DNA of 64,000 bases from Rhizobium sp. BK602. Its GTDB lineage: Bacteria > Pseudomonadota > Alphaproteobacteria > Rhizobiales > Rhizobiaceae. The position numbers and the translations under genes are program-made. The notes under the pieces were generated by a model that saw nothing but the letters and a program-made list of their open reading frames with translations, did not search any database and was not told the DNA's origin. How positions within the stretch are numbered: the first letter of the stretch is position 1; each line of letters opens with the position of its first letter. The stretch spans positions 186,001 through 250,000 of the forward strand of contig NZ_JACIBC010000002.1 in NCBI RefSeq assembly GCF_014195095.1, given 5' to 3'. This document shows positions 46,000-56,284 of this stretch, piece by piece.

Positions 46000-46739
46000 G
46001 CAAGCCAACGATCGCCGGCAACCGTACCGGCCGCAAGCTCGGCCAGCGCGTGAAGAAAAAGAAGCTGAAGGCCTCTTCGCGGCAATGGCTGCAGCGGCAC
46101 ATCAACGATCCCTATGTGCAGCGCGCGCAGCTTGAGGGCTATCGCGCCCGCGCCGCCTTCAAGCTGCTGGAGATCGATGAGAAACATCACATCCTGAAGG
46201 GTGCGCGCCGCATTATCGACCTCGGCGCCGCCCCGGGCAGCTGGTCGCAGATCGCCGCCAAGGTGACCGGCTCGACCGAAGAGGATATCCGCGTCGCCGC
46301 CATCGACTTTCTCGAAATGGCGCCGATTCCAGGCGTCGGCATCCTGCAGCTTGATTTCCTTGATCCGGATGCGCCGCAGCGGCTGATCGATGCCGTTGGC
46401 GGCACACCGGATCTCGTCATATCCGATATGGCGGCGCCGACGACGGGCCATCACCGCACCGATCACCTGCGGACCATGCATCTCTGCGAAGTCGCAGCCC
46501 ATTTCGCCGTCGAAGTACTGGCCGAGGGTGGACATTTTCTCGCCAAGACCTTCCAGGGCGGTACCGAGCGCGACCTGCTGGCCCTGCTGAAACAGAATTT
46601 CCGCCAGGTGGTCCATGTCAAGCCAGGCGCTTCGCGGGCGGAATCGGTCGAGATGTTCCTGCTTGCAAAAGGCTTCAAGGGTCGCAAGACCGATGGTGAT
46701 GCAACAGGCAAGACGGATGATGACGCAATAAGTGCTTGA
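45996..46739 (+). CDS. rlmE: 23S rRNA (uridine-2'-O)-methyltransferase RlmE (FtsJ/RrmJ)
   Basis: A 247-residue methyltransferase that modifies the 2'-hydroxyl of U2552 (E. coli numbering) of 23S rRNA in the large subunit. The SAM-binding motif DLGAAPGSW is at residues 75-83. The catalytic tetrad Lys56, Asp144, Lys184 and Glu219 is intact (in [33 protein letters not shown]). The N terminus is basic ([16 protein letters not shown]). The ATG overlaps the phosphatase stop codon, so the two genes are cotranscribed, as commonly seen in alphaproteobacteria. Confidence 0.95.
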   Translation: MSKPTIAGNRTGRKLGQRVKKKKLKASSRQWLQRHINDPYVQRAQLEGYRARAAFKLLEIDEKHHILKGARRIIDLGAAPGSWSQIAAKVTGSTEEDIRVAAIDFLEMAPIPGVGILQLDFLDPDAPQRLIDAVGGTPDLVISDMAAPTTGHHRTDHLRTMHLCEVAAHFAVEVLAEGGHFLAKTFQGGTERDLLALLKQNFRQVVHVKPGASRAESVEMFLLAKGFKGRKTDGDATGKTDDDAISA

Positions 46740-46761
46740 TCGGCCGTTGCTTTCGGCCGAT
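46739..46761 (+). other. Hairpin after rlmE
   Basis: ATCGGCCG/CGGCCGAT, a perfect 8-bp stem with a 7-base loop starting on the last base of rlmE; no T-run. It may attenuate readthrough to the VOC-family gene. Confidence 0.4.
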
Positions 46762-46801
46762 GATGCAGCCCCATCGGCACTGCAGGCGGCGCATCTTGTC
46801 C

Positions 46802-47185
46802 ATGCTTCTCTACGTCACTCTCGGTTCCAACGACATCCCGCGCGCCCGCGCGTTCTATGACGCGGTCCTGCCCATCCTCGGTTATCGGCGTCAGCGTGAA
46901 TCGGATGAGGAAATCGGCTATGCCGCCGATGGCGACGTGCGCTGCCGGTTCTGGGTGGTCGTCCCCTACAACCACCGCGCCGCCACCGTCGGCAACGGCT
47001 CGATGGTCGCCCTGCATGCGGAAAGCCGCGCCGATGTCGACGCCTTTCATGCCGCCGCTCTCGCGCATGGCGGCACCGACGAGGGCCGGCCCGGACTGCG
47101 CTCTTTTCACGCCAATTTCTATGCGGCTTACGTGCGCGATCCCGACGGCAACAAGCTCAGCGCCGTCTGCGAGACGCCGGAATAG
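46802..47185 (+). CDS. VOC-family protein
   Basis: A 127-residue vicinal-oxygen-chelate protein: MLLYVTLGSNDIPRARAFYD at the start, GYRRQRESDEEIGYAADGDV, then NFYAAYVRDPDGNKLSAVCE, where the acidic DPDGN-K strand is typical of glyoxalase-like proteins. The substrate is unknown. It is 62 bases after rlmE and may be read from the same transcript. Confidence 0.87.
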   Translation: MLLYVTLGSNDIPRARAFYDAVLPILGYRRQRESDEEIGYAADGDVRCRFWVVVPYNHRAATVGNGSMVALHAESRADVDAFHAAALAHGGTDEGRPGLRSFHANFYAAYVRDPDGNKLSAVCETPE

Positions 47186-47225
47186 GCCCCACCTTCGTCC
47201 CGCCCCAACGGAAAGACGGTGAAAC

Positions 47226-48650
47226 CTACTTCACCGCCGACTGCTGCGGCTGTGCCGCTGCCACGCGCTTCAGCCCGGCCTTGTGCCCGGAGACCATGGC
47301 GCCGGCGTTGCGATCCATGCGGATGAAGGGAATGGTGGCAAGCACGGTCAGGATCGAGATCGAGAAGAAGGCGATGTGGAAATCGCGGACCTGCAGTTCG
47401 GTGCCGCTGAAGAAGGTCGAGGTTTCGAGGATCATGGCGGCGACCGCCACGCCGAGCGCCATGCTGATCTGCTGCATGACCGAACTCATCGATGTCGCCT
47501 GGCTCGCCTGCTTGTCGCTGATATCGGCAAAGGCGAGCGCGTTGATGCCGGTGAAGAAGAAGGAGCGCGAGAAGCCGCCGATCAACAATACGCCGACGAT
47601 GATGAGATGCGATGTCGAAGGCTCGAACAGGCCGGTGCAGATCGTCGTCAGGGTGGTGACGCCGGCGGCCGTCAGCAGGGCGGTCTTGAAGCCGACGGCG
47701 GTAAAGACCCTGCGGGCGATGAACTTGGTGGTGATCGCGCCGATGGCGCCGGCAAAGGTGATCAGGCCCGATTGAAACGGATTGAGGCCGAAGCCGAGCT
47801 GCAGCATCAGCGGCGTCAGGAACGGCATGGCGCCGATGCAAATGCGAAATAGCGTGCCGCCGGTGACGGAGGCACGGAAGGTGGCATTCTGCAACAGCGA
47901 CAGGTCGAGGATCGGCGCCGGGTGGCGGCGCTCATGACCGATATAGAGGATGCCGCAGACAAAGCCGACGACGATGGCGGAGATGCCGATGGCCGGCGGC
48001 AGCGCCGGCAGGCTGATGACCGACATCCCGAACACGATGCCGGCGGCCGCAAACGAGGTCAGCAGGAAGCCGATGACATCGAGCTTCGGCGGCATGGTCG
48101 CCTCGACATCCGGCAGGAAGATCGACGACAGGATGACGCCGAGAATGCCGACCGGAACATTGATCAGGAAGATCCAGTGCCAGGAGGCATAGGTGGTGAT
48201 GAAGCCGCCGAGCGGCGGACCGGCAAGCGGGCCGACGAGGGCGGGAATGGACAGGAGCGCCATGGCGGAGACGAGATCGCTCTTCTTCGTGGTGCGCACC
48301 AGCACCAGACGCCCGACCGGCGTCATCATCGACCCGCCGACGCCTTGCAGGAAGCGGGCGAAGACGAATTCCAGCAAGCCGCTCGAGACGGCACAGAGGA
48401 TGGAGCCGACGATGAAGACGCAGATGGCGACACGGAAGATGTTCTTGGCGCCGAAACGATCCGCCATCCAGCCGCTGATCGGAATGAAGACGGCGAGCGA
48501 CACCATGTAGGAGGTCAGCGCCAGTTTCAGCGTGATCGGGCCGACATGCAGATCCGCGGCGATCGCCGGCAGCGCCGTCGCGATCACGGTGGAATCCATC
48601 TGTTCCATGAAGAGGGCAACGGCAAGGATCAGCGGAACGATGCGGTTCAT
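47226..48650 (-). CDS. MFS exporter, DHA2 (EmrB/QacA) family
   Basis: A 474-residue transporter with about 14 helices. PLILAVALFMEQMDSTVIAT at the start and the motif-A GWMADRFGAKNIF between helices 2 and 3 are typical; RFLQGVGGSMMTPVGRLVLV contains motif C-like glycines. DHA2 proteins expel drugs or metabolites using the proton gradient. The ATG at 48650 is chosen; the frame upstream to 48818 is basic and unlike the family. Its convergent neighbour is the VOC gene and its divergent neighbour the MBL hydrolase gene. Confidence 0.92.
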   Translation of the reverse strand: MNRIVPLILAVALFMEQMDSTVIATALPAIAADLHVGPITLKLALTSYMVSLAVFIPISGWMADRFGAKNIFRVAICVFIVGSILCAVSSGLLEFVFARFLQGVGGSMMTPVGRLVLVRTTKKSDLVSAMALLSIPALVGPLAGPPLGGFITTYASWHWIFLINVPVGILGVILSSIFLPDVEATMPPKLDVIGFLLTSFAAAGIVFGMSVISLPALPPAIGISAIVVGFVCGILYIGHERRHPAPILDLSLLQNATFRASVTGGTLFRICIGAMPFLTPLMLQLGFGLNPFQSGLITFAGAIGAITTKFIARRVFTAVGFKTALLTAAGVTTLTTICTGLFEPSTSHLIIVGVLLIGGFSRSFFFTGINALAFADISDKQASQATSMSSVMQQISMALGVAVAAMILETSTFFSGTELQVRDFHIAFFSISILTVLATIPFIRMDRNAGAMVSGHKAGLKRVAAAQPQQSAVK

Positions 48651-48991
48651 AGGCACATGCCTTGGTGGGTCGTCTTCGGGAAAGGGCCGCGACGGCGGCA
48701 CCCGCTCTGTAGTCCTGCGCGCAGCCTCTGCCAATCGCCGATTCCACCCCGTGGCGGCAAGAGGATCACGTCTTCGTGATGCCGATTGCTGCCAGCCACG
48801 GTGCGGCGGGTTTGACATATGCTAAACGCATGTAAATGCTAAGCGCATAAAACATCGCTCGCTCTATTAGCGGATTTGCACCGGCATGTCATGACCAAAA
48901 TGCCGACAGAAAGAGATTGCGTCCCGGTCCCTTGCCGCCGGTGGCGCCGACAGGCGCAGCTTACGCTGCCATCAGTGGAGACAATAAGATC

Positions 48992-49864
48992 ATGAGTGCC
49001 GTTCTGCCGCCCGAAACCCATCGGTTCATGCTGGGCTCCTCTACCGTCACCGTCGTCAAGGACGGAGCGACCGTCCTGGACAATCCATGGGAAACCTTCG
49101 GATCGAACCAATCGCCGGACACGGTGCGCAAATTGCTGGAACAGAACTTCCTGCCGACGGAAAAGCTGGTGAACAGCTACGCCCCGGCCATCATCGACAC
49201 CGGCTCGGATGTCATCGTCGTCGACACCGGGATCGGCGCGGCCGGACGTGCCCGCGGCCTCGGCCGTTTCCGCGAAGGGCTGAAGGCCGCCGGCTATACG
49301 CCGGAGCAGGTGACCGTCGTCGCCCTGACCCATCTGCATGGCGACCATGTCGGCGGGCTGCTGGAGGAGGGCGCACAGGCCTTCCCGAATGCCCGCTATG
49401 CCGTGGGTGAGATCGAATACGGCTTCTGGACCGACAGGGCCCGCGAGGGAACGCCGGCCGAAGCTGGCCACAAGACGGTGCTTGCCAATGTCGCGCCCTT
49501 TGCCGAGAAGATGACCTTCCTCAAGGAGGGCGACCAGATCGTCGGCGGCATGACCGCCATGCTCGCGCCCGGCCACACGCCCGGCCATCTCGTCTTCCAT
49601 CTCGAATCGAACGGCAAGCAACTGGTCCTGACCGGCGATACCGCCAACCATTACATTCTCTCGCTCGGACGCCCAGACTGGGAGGTGCGCTTCGACTTCG
49701 ACAAGGCCCAGGCCGCCAGAACCCGCCGCCGCATCTTCGACATGATCGCTGCCGACCGCATCCCCTTCCTCGGCTTCCACATGCCGTTCCCGGCGGTCGG
49801 CTTCGTGGAGAAGCAGGCAGAGGGTTTCCGCTATGTGCCGAAGACCTATCAATTCGATCTGTGA
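48992..49864 (+). CDS. MBL-fold metallo-hydrolase (lactonase-like)
   Basis: A 290-residue metallo-beta-lactamase-fold protein. The metal motif THLHGDHVGG places His114, His116, Asp118 and His119; further ligands are in APGHTPGH and GDTANH. The motif and overall size resemble AHL-lactonase and related esterases, but quorum quenching is only one possibility. There is no clear signal peptide from ATG 48992 (GTGGAG upstream). It is divergent from the DHA2 exporter gene. Confidence 0.9.
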   Translation: MSAVLPPETHRFMLGSSTVTVVKDGATVLDNPWETFGSNQSPDTVRKLLEQNFLPTEKLVNSYAPAIIDTGSDVIVVDTGIGAAGRARGLGRFREGLKAAGYTPEQVTVVALTHLHGDHVGGLLEEGAQAFPNARYAVGEIEYGFWTDRAREGTPAEAGHKTVLANVAPFAEKMTFLKEGDQIVGGMTAMLAPGHTPGHLVFHLESNGKQLVLTGDTANHYILSLGRPDWEVRFDFDKAQAARTRRRIFDMIAADRIPFLGFHMPFPAVGFVEKQAEGFRYVPKTYQFDL

Positions 49865-49941
49865 GGACGAGCCGGCAGAGGCAGGTCGGGCCTTGAGAAG
49901 CCGATCACAGGGCTGACCTTCGGCCAAGAATATACAATGAT

Positions 49942-50001
49942 TTCTGTCGTAAAGGTCCGTGGTTCACGCTGGGTTTTTCGTGAGCGAGTTTTACGACAGA
50001 A
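49942..50001. repeat. 12-bp inverted repeat between convergent genes
   Basis: TTCTGTCGTAAA (49942-49953) and its exact complement TTTACGACAGAA (49990-50001) enclose 36 bases that can form an inner stem (TTCACG with CGTGAG around a T-run). It sits between the 3' ends of the MBL and LysR genes, so it may be a bidirectional terminator or a small mobile remnant. Confidence 0.6.
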
Positions 50002-50041
50002 TCGCCTCTTGCATCCAATCGCTGATAACTTGTCGCCGAAT

Positions 50042-50992
50042 TCAGGAACCTCGAGAAAGCGCCGCACCTGGTTGGAAAGCGTCCGGCCGTGCCGCGAGAT
50101 GCTCGGTCACGAAATCCACAAAAGCCCGGACCTTCGGGGAGAGTTGGCGATTGGACGGCCAGACGAGCGACAATGAGCCAAATGCGACCATGTGTGCGGT
50201 CAGCACAGGAACAAGCAATCCCGCGTGGATATGTGCCGCCGCTACATAGATCGGCAGGTGGGCGATCCCCAAGCCGTCCAAGGCAGCCCGCACGCCCGCG
50301 TCCGTATTGTTGAAGGCCAGGCTTCTGGGCAACATCAGCTTTTCGTTCGGGGGAGCAAAGGCCCAGGGCGCCAGCCTGCCGCTCGTGGGATATTTGAAAT
50401 GGATGCAGGCATGTATGGCGAGATCGGCCGGCGTCGCCGGAAAAGCATGGCGATCGAAATAGGCAGGGCTTGCGCAAACAACAAAATGCTGCTCCCCGAG
50501 ATGTCGGGCAATCAGACGGGTATCGGCGAGTTCGCCGCTGCGAATGGCTATGTCCAAGCCTTCCGTCACCAGATCGGTAACACGATCCTCAAAGTCGATA
50601 TCCAACTCGATCTCGGGGTAGCGTGCAACGAAGGCCGGCAGCATGGGCATCAAGAGATGATGACCGACGATGTGCGGAACGCTGATGCGCAGGCGCCCTC
50701 TCGGGCGCTTCCGGCTTTCTATCAGACTGGCCTCTGCATCTTCGAGGTCGTCGATGATGCGCTTGCAGCGTTCGTAGAAGGCCGAACCTTCCTCCGTCAG
50801 GCTGATGTTCCGCGTTGTCCGGTTGAACAACCTGACGCCGAGCCTCGCCTCAAGGCGTGCGATGGCCTTGCCGATGGCCGATGGCGAAAGGCCAGCGACG
50901 CGAGCCGCCGCCACATAGCTGCGTTGTTCGGCCGCATGAACGAAGGCGGCAAGACTGCTGAAGCTATCCATAGCGACACCAATTAAAGACAT
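50042..50992 (-). CDS. LysR-family transcriptional regulator
   Basis: About 316 residues (or 309 from ATG 50971). Helix-turn-helix RSYVAAARVAGLSPSAIGKA, then IARLEARLGVRLFNRTTRNI; the effector domain ends LVWPSNRQLSPKVRAFVDFV. It is a paralogue of the regulator at 43360-44247. ATG 50992 has AAGGA just upstream, ATG 50971 fits the usual family start better. It is divergent from a DHA2 exporter gene, the obvious target; the shared 113-base region has the palindrome ATTGATCAAT (51023-51032). Confidence 0.92.
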   Translation of the reverse strand: MSLIGVAMDSFSSLAAFVHAAEQRSYVAAARVAGLSPSAIGKAIARLEARLGVRLFNRTTRNISLTEEGSAFYERCKRIIDDLEDAEASLIESRKRPRGRLRISVPHIVGHHLLMPMLPAFVARYPEIELDIDFEDRVTDLVTEGLDIAIRSGELADTRLIARHLGEQHFVVCASPAYFDRHAFPATPADLAIHACIHFKYPTSGRLAPWAFAPPNEKLMLPRSLAFNNTDAGVRAALDGLGIAHLPIYVAAAHIHAGLLVPVLTAHMVAFGSLSLVWPSNRQLSPKVRAFVDFVTEHLAARPDAFQPGAALSRGS

Positions 50993-51105
50993 ATTGTCCT
51001 TAATGAAAGTCCATTTCCCGTAATTGATCAATATTCGGGACCGGATATCGTTTCTCCCGCAGGAAGCCCAGCCCTCATCCTGCTTCCCTTCAGCCGGAGA
51101 TACAC

Positions 51106-52548
51106 ATGAAGTTGGTCAGGAAAGAACCGCGGTCGGCAGGAGCCAATTCATCGCTCGCTGTGCTGCTAACAGGCAATTTTGTCACCATCCTCGATCTTTT
51201 CATCGTCAATGTGGCGCTGCCGAATATTCAACGGGACTTGCACGCTACGAACGCCGAGTTGCAGATGATCATGGTGGCTTACAGCGTCTCCTATGGCGCA
51301 ATGCTGCTCAATGGCGCCCGTTTGGGCGATCTTTATGGCCGGCGGCGGATGTTTCTCTCCGGCATGGCCATCTTTGCGGTGGCATCCCTGTTGTGCGGCA
51401 TTGCCTCGTCGCCCTGGAGCCTCATTGCCTCGCGTGCATTGCAGGGGATCGGCGCAGCGCTGCTCATGCCGCAGGTCTATGCGTCGCTGCGATTGCTGTT
51501 CGATGGGGACAAGCGCCGGTGGGCGTTTGGCGTGATGGGAGGCGTGCAAGGTGCCGCCGGTGTCGCCTCGCAAGTGCTCGGCGGTGGTTTGATGGCACTC
51601 GATATTGGCGGCCTCGGCTGGCGCCTGATCTTTTTCGTCAACCTGCCGGTCGCTGCCTACGCCATCATTGCCGGGAAGTGGTTCATCGTTGAAACCAGGG
51701 AAACCGTATCGGCGAGGCTCGACATGATGGGAGCATTCCTGGGGGCCGCCGCCCTCACGGCAATCCTCTTGCCGGCGATGATGGGTCGAGAGCAGCACTG
51801 GCCATGGTGGACGATCATCGGCCTGTTGTCGTCCGTGCCTTTGCTCACGGCCTTCATCGCGCATGAAAACCGCTTGAGGCAGCGTGGCGGCGCCCCGATT
51901 GTCGATCCCTCGCTGTTCAGGAATGACGGTTTCGCCTTCGGTATGGTGGCGTCGTTTCTGTTTTTCTCCGCGATCAGCTCTTTCTCGCTGTCGCTGACGA
52001 TCTTTTTGCAGGTCGGCCTTGGCTGGGCTCCTTTGCAGGCGGCCATGCTGTTTCTGCCCTCTACGATTGCTTTCTTCGCCGGCTCCCTGGTGTCGGCCTT
52101 CCTGGCGAAGCGGACGGGGCATCAGGCGCCGATCTTCGGCATGGGCATCTTCGGCTTAGGCTTGCTGATCGCCGTTGCTGACGGCCTTTTCGGCGGAGAG
52201 ACATCGGCCTTGACGATCTCGGTGGTGATGCAAGGGTTTGGGCAGGGAATTATCATTCCGCTTTTGCTCAACATGGTTCTGAGCACGGTCGCCAATTCGG
52301 AAGCCGGGATGGCGTCCGGCGTCTTCAGCACCATACAGACGGCGGGTTCGGCCTTCGGCCTGACGATCGTCGGCATCATCTTGTTCGGCATGATTGACGA
52401 AAGCGGCGTGGCAATAAATTCCGCAGCTCCAGCCGCCGGTGGCTACGGGGCGGCATTCGCAGTCGCGACGCTTTATAATGTGGCCGCCGTCGCTCTGAGC
52501 CTTGTTCTCTTCCGCGCATTGCATGGGCGGGAGAGATCGCATGCATAG
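51106..52548 (+). CDS. MFS exporter, DHA2 family
   Basis: A 480-residue transporter with about 14 helices. VTILDLFIVNVALPNIQRDL in helix 1 is the DHA2 signature, and GDLYGRRRMFLSGMAIF is motif A. SRALQGIGAALLMPQVYASL is the motif-C region. It probably exports a toxic or signalling compound sensed by the divergent LysR regulator. CCGGAG lies 8 bases before ATG 51106. An inverted repeat follows its stop codon. Confidence 0.93.
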   Translation: MKLVRKEPRSAGANSSLAVLLTGNFVTILDLFIVNVALPNIQRDLHATNAELQMIMVAYSVSYGAMLLNGARLGDLYGRRRMFLSGMAIFAVASLLCGIASSPWSLIASRALQGIGAALLMPQVYASLRLLFDGDKRRWAFGVMGGVQGAAGVASQVLGGGLMALDIGGLGWRLIFFVNLPVAAYAIIAGKWFIVETRETVSARLDMMGAFLGAAALTAILLPAMMGREQHWPWWTIIGLLSSVPLLTAFIAHENRLRQRGGAPIVDPSLFRNDGFAFGMVASFLFFSAISSFSLSLTIFLQVGLGWAPLQAAMLFLPSTIAFFAGSLVSAFLAKRTGHQAPIFGMGIFGLGLLIAVADGLFGGETSALTISVVMQGFGQGIIIPLLLNMVLSTVANSEAGMASGVFSTIQTAGSAFGLTIVGIILFGMIDESGVAINSAAPAAGGYGAAFAVATLYNVAAVALSLVLFRALHGRERSHA

Positions 52549-52576
52549 GCCGAAACTCGCGTTATTTCGAAAACCC

Positions 52577-52608
52577 CGACCACGGCGTCGATCTCGGCGC
52601 CGTGGTCG
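52577..52608. other. Hairpin after the DHA2 gene
   Basis: A perfect 11-bp stem CGACCACGGCG/CGCCGTGGTCG with a 10-base loop, 28 bases after the stop codon and without a T-run. Probably the transcript 3' end. Confidence 0.55.
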
Positions 52609-52734
52609 ATCCCGCATCGAAGCCAGGGATTGGCATATCTGCCCCGCGCTTTTTGCTATTCCCTTCCTGTCATAGACGTGTTACCAGCCCTCGCCAACTT
52701 CCAAGCAACACTTGCAAGATCGCCCGGTGGATGA

Positions 52735-54264
<1,530 letters not shown>

Positions 54265-54267
54265 TCG

Positions 54268-54858
54268 ATGCGCGGCGACGCCAAAGGCGATGTCAGGTCC
54301 CTGCAAGGCCTGACGGCGGTTCTCGCCGCCCTGTCCCTGGCGCTCTTCGCCTGGATTTATGCCGGTTTCGTCACGGCCTTCCGCAATGCGGCGGCGGGCC
54401 AGGAGATGCTGGATGCGCGCATTGGCGGCTATGAGCGGGACGATGTCGTCGCCATGCTGCGCTATCTCAGGGATCATCCCGATCCGGCCGCAATCCTGCG
54501 TGCCATGTATCTCGGGCCGGAGCTGGTCTTCCCGCTGGTTCTTGCCGGCCTGCTGTTCTGCCTGCTCGCGCTGCTCCGGCCGGGCGGCAGCTTTTTCGGC
54601 CGGACGATCGGACCGGTGACGGTCGCTGTGATCTTTTTCCTGCCGGTCGTTTACGGCATCATGGATTATGCCGAGAATATCGCCGGCCTGATCCTCTATC
54701 CGCCGGCCACACCCTCCGATGCGACCGTGGAGACGCTTGCGGGTCTGCTGCCCATCATCGTGCGGCTGAAATTCCTGTCACTGGTGGTGACCATCATTCT
54801 GCTGGCTCGCTTCGCGATTCTTCGCTACCTGTCTCCCGACGGCCCGCGGCCGTCCTGA
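54268..54858 (+). CDS. Hypothetical membrane protein downstream of guaB
   Basis: A 196-residue protein with four hydrophobic segments: about residues 14-35, 84-105, 115-133 and 160-183. A cytoplasmic or periplasmic loop between the first two contains YERDDVVAMLRYLRDHPDPA. The layout suggests a small polytopic inner-membrane protein; I do not recognise a named family. It starts 3 bases after the guaB stop, and a MAPEG gene follows within 42 bases, forming a likely three-gene unit. Confidence 0.8.
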   Translation: MRGDAKGDVRSLQGLTAVLAALSLALFAWIYAGFVTAFRNAAAGQEMLDARIGGYERDDVVAMLRYLRDHPDPAAILRAMYLGPELVFPLVLAGLLFCLLALLRPGGSFFGRTIGPVTVAVIFFLPVVYGIMDYAENIAGLILYPPATPSDATVETLAGLLPIIVRLKFLSLVVTIILLARFAILRYLSPDGPRPS

Positions 54859-54899
54859 GCGGGGCGTTTCCGCTCGCAAATCGGAAAGGAATCGGCGGC

Positions 54900-55337
54900 G
54901 TGACCGGCTATGAAATGTTGTGGCCCATGGCGGCCCATGCGGGGCTTGTCTACATCCTCTATGCGTTGCTGGGCTGGCGGCGCAGGACGCTGGTCAAGAC
55001 GGGCGAAATCCGGCAGTCGCAGTTTCGCGCGAACCATGCCGCCGACGAGCCGGCGGCAAGCCTTGTGGTGCGCAACAGCATCGCCAATCAGTTCGAGCTG
55101 CCCGTCCTGTTCTATGCCTGCTCTATCGCGTTGTTCATCACCCAGGCGGATAATCTGCCGGCGGTGATCCTGGCCTGGATTTTCGTCGCCACGCGCTATG
55201 CTCATGCTTTCGTACATGTCACCAGCAACAATCTGCGCTACCGCAGCCCGCTCTTTGCGCTCGGCTATATCGTCCTTGCCGGCATGTGGGCATGGCTGGT
55301 CATCTGGATGGCGGTCACGCAGGCCATGCCCGCCTAG
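54900..55337 (+). CDS. MAPEG-family membrane protein
   Basis: A 145-residue, four-helix integral membrane protein. EIRQSQFRANHAADEPAASL after helix 1 and the RNSIANQFELPVLFYACSIA plus RYAHAFVHVTSNNLRYRSPL region match the MAPEG family (membrane-associated eicosanoid and glutathione metabolism proteins). Bacterial members may conjugate glutathione, but most are untested. The start is GTG 54900, with AAAGGAA upstream. It is probably expressed with guaB and the preceding membrane protein. Confidence 0.87.
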   Translation: MTGYEMLWPMAAHAGLVYILYALLGWRRRTLVKTGEIRQSQFRANHAADEPAASLVVRNSIANQFELPVLFYACSIALFITQADNLPAVILAWIFVATRYAHAFVHVTSNNLRYRSPLFALGYIVLAGMWAWLVIWMAVTQAMPA

Positions 55338-55418
55338 GACGCCGCGCGTTCATCCGAACAGGCAAAGGGCATTCCGGAATTATCACAAGAAAATTTGGGG
55401 TTTCCCCCCATGGGTGCA

Positions 55419-55480
55419 TTCAGTATGTCTATGCGGACTAGCGTACCCGCGCCTCCGGGTGTCGCTTCGAGCATACTGAA
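55419..55480. promoter_or_regulatory. Spaced inverted repeat before the TetR gene
   Basis: TTCAGTATG at 55419-55427 and its exact complement CATACTGAA at 55472-55480, 12 bases before the TetR start. A candidate autoregulatory site, although the 44-base spacing is longer than most TetR operators. Confidence 0.35.
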
Positions 55481-55491
55481 ACGGTACATGC

Positions 55492-56124
55492 ATGAACCCG
55501 GAGAAACCAACCCGCGTCGAGTTCCGCAAGCGGCCCAAACAGGAACGCAGCATCCAGCGCGTCGATGTCATTCTGACCGCCGCCGCGCAGCTCATTGCCG
55601 ATAAGGGTGTCAGCGGCATGAAGATGACGGAAATCGCCGCCGTGGCCGGCGTGCCGATCGGTTCCGTCTATCAATATTTCCCTGAAAAGGCGGCGATCGT
55701 CACGGCCCTGTTCGACCGCCACGCCGTCCTCGTCCAGCAGAAGACGAAAGAGGTCTTCGCCACGGTGACGTCGCTCGACCATGCCCTCGATCTCATCTGC
55801 GGCACCATCGACTGGTATTATCGCGAATTCCGTAGCGACCCGACCTATATGGGCGTCTGGCTCGGTACGGAAATGGATACGGACCTGCTGAGGCTCAATA
55901 TCGAGCACAGCAATCGCGTCGCCGAGATATTCCTCAAGGGTATCGAGCCCTTCCTTCCCCCCGGCACCGCAATCGACCTGCCGGCCCGCGCCCAGCTCTT
56001 CAGCCATCTGATCGGCGCATCGGTCCGCCTTGCCATCATGAGCGACAAGGCGCTGGCCACCCGCATGCTGCACGAATGGAAGCTGGTGATCCGTGCGACG
56101 CTGTTTGCGGATGGGAGGCAATAG
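55492..56124 (+). CDS. TetR/AcrR-family transcriptional regulator
   Basis: A 210-residue regulator. The N-terminal helix-turn-helix is at about residues 23-70 (ILTAAAQLIADKGVSGMKMT, then EIAAVAGVPIGSVYQYFPEK), the standard TetR recognition module. The remaining helical domain binds an unknown ligand. The ATG at 55492 follows a region with an inverted repeat. Its final codons (GRQ and the stop) lie in an inverted partial copy of the heptamer repeat that fills the space to the next gene. Confidence 0.92.
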   Translation: MNPEKPTRVEFRKRPKQERSIQRVDVILTAAAQLIADKGVSGMKMTEIAAVAGVPIGSVYQYFPEKAAIVTALFDRHAVLVQQKTKEVFATVTSLDHALDLICGTIDWYYREFRSDPTYMGVWLGTEMDTDLLRLNIEHSNRVAEIFLKGIEPFLPPGTAIDLPARAQLFSHLIGASVRLAIMSDKALATRMLHEWKLVIRATLFADGRQ

Positions 56125-56183
56125 GCAGTAGGCAATAGGAAAGGGGATGGAGAGGCTTGACCGGCCACGCACCCGGAGTTTCC

Positions 56184-56281
<98 letters not shown>

Positions 56282-56284
56282 TTC

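Noticed and set aside
48992..49864. Calling the MBL hydrolase a quorum-quenching lactonase
   Set aside because: The metal motif is shared by many MBL enzymes, and no LuxI/LuxR genes or diagnostic lactonase residues could be confirmed by eye.
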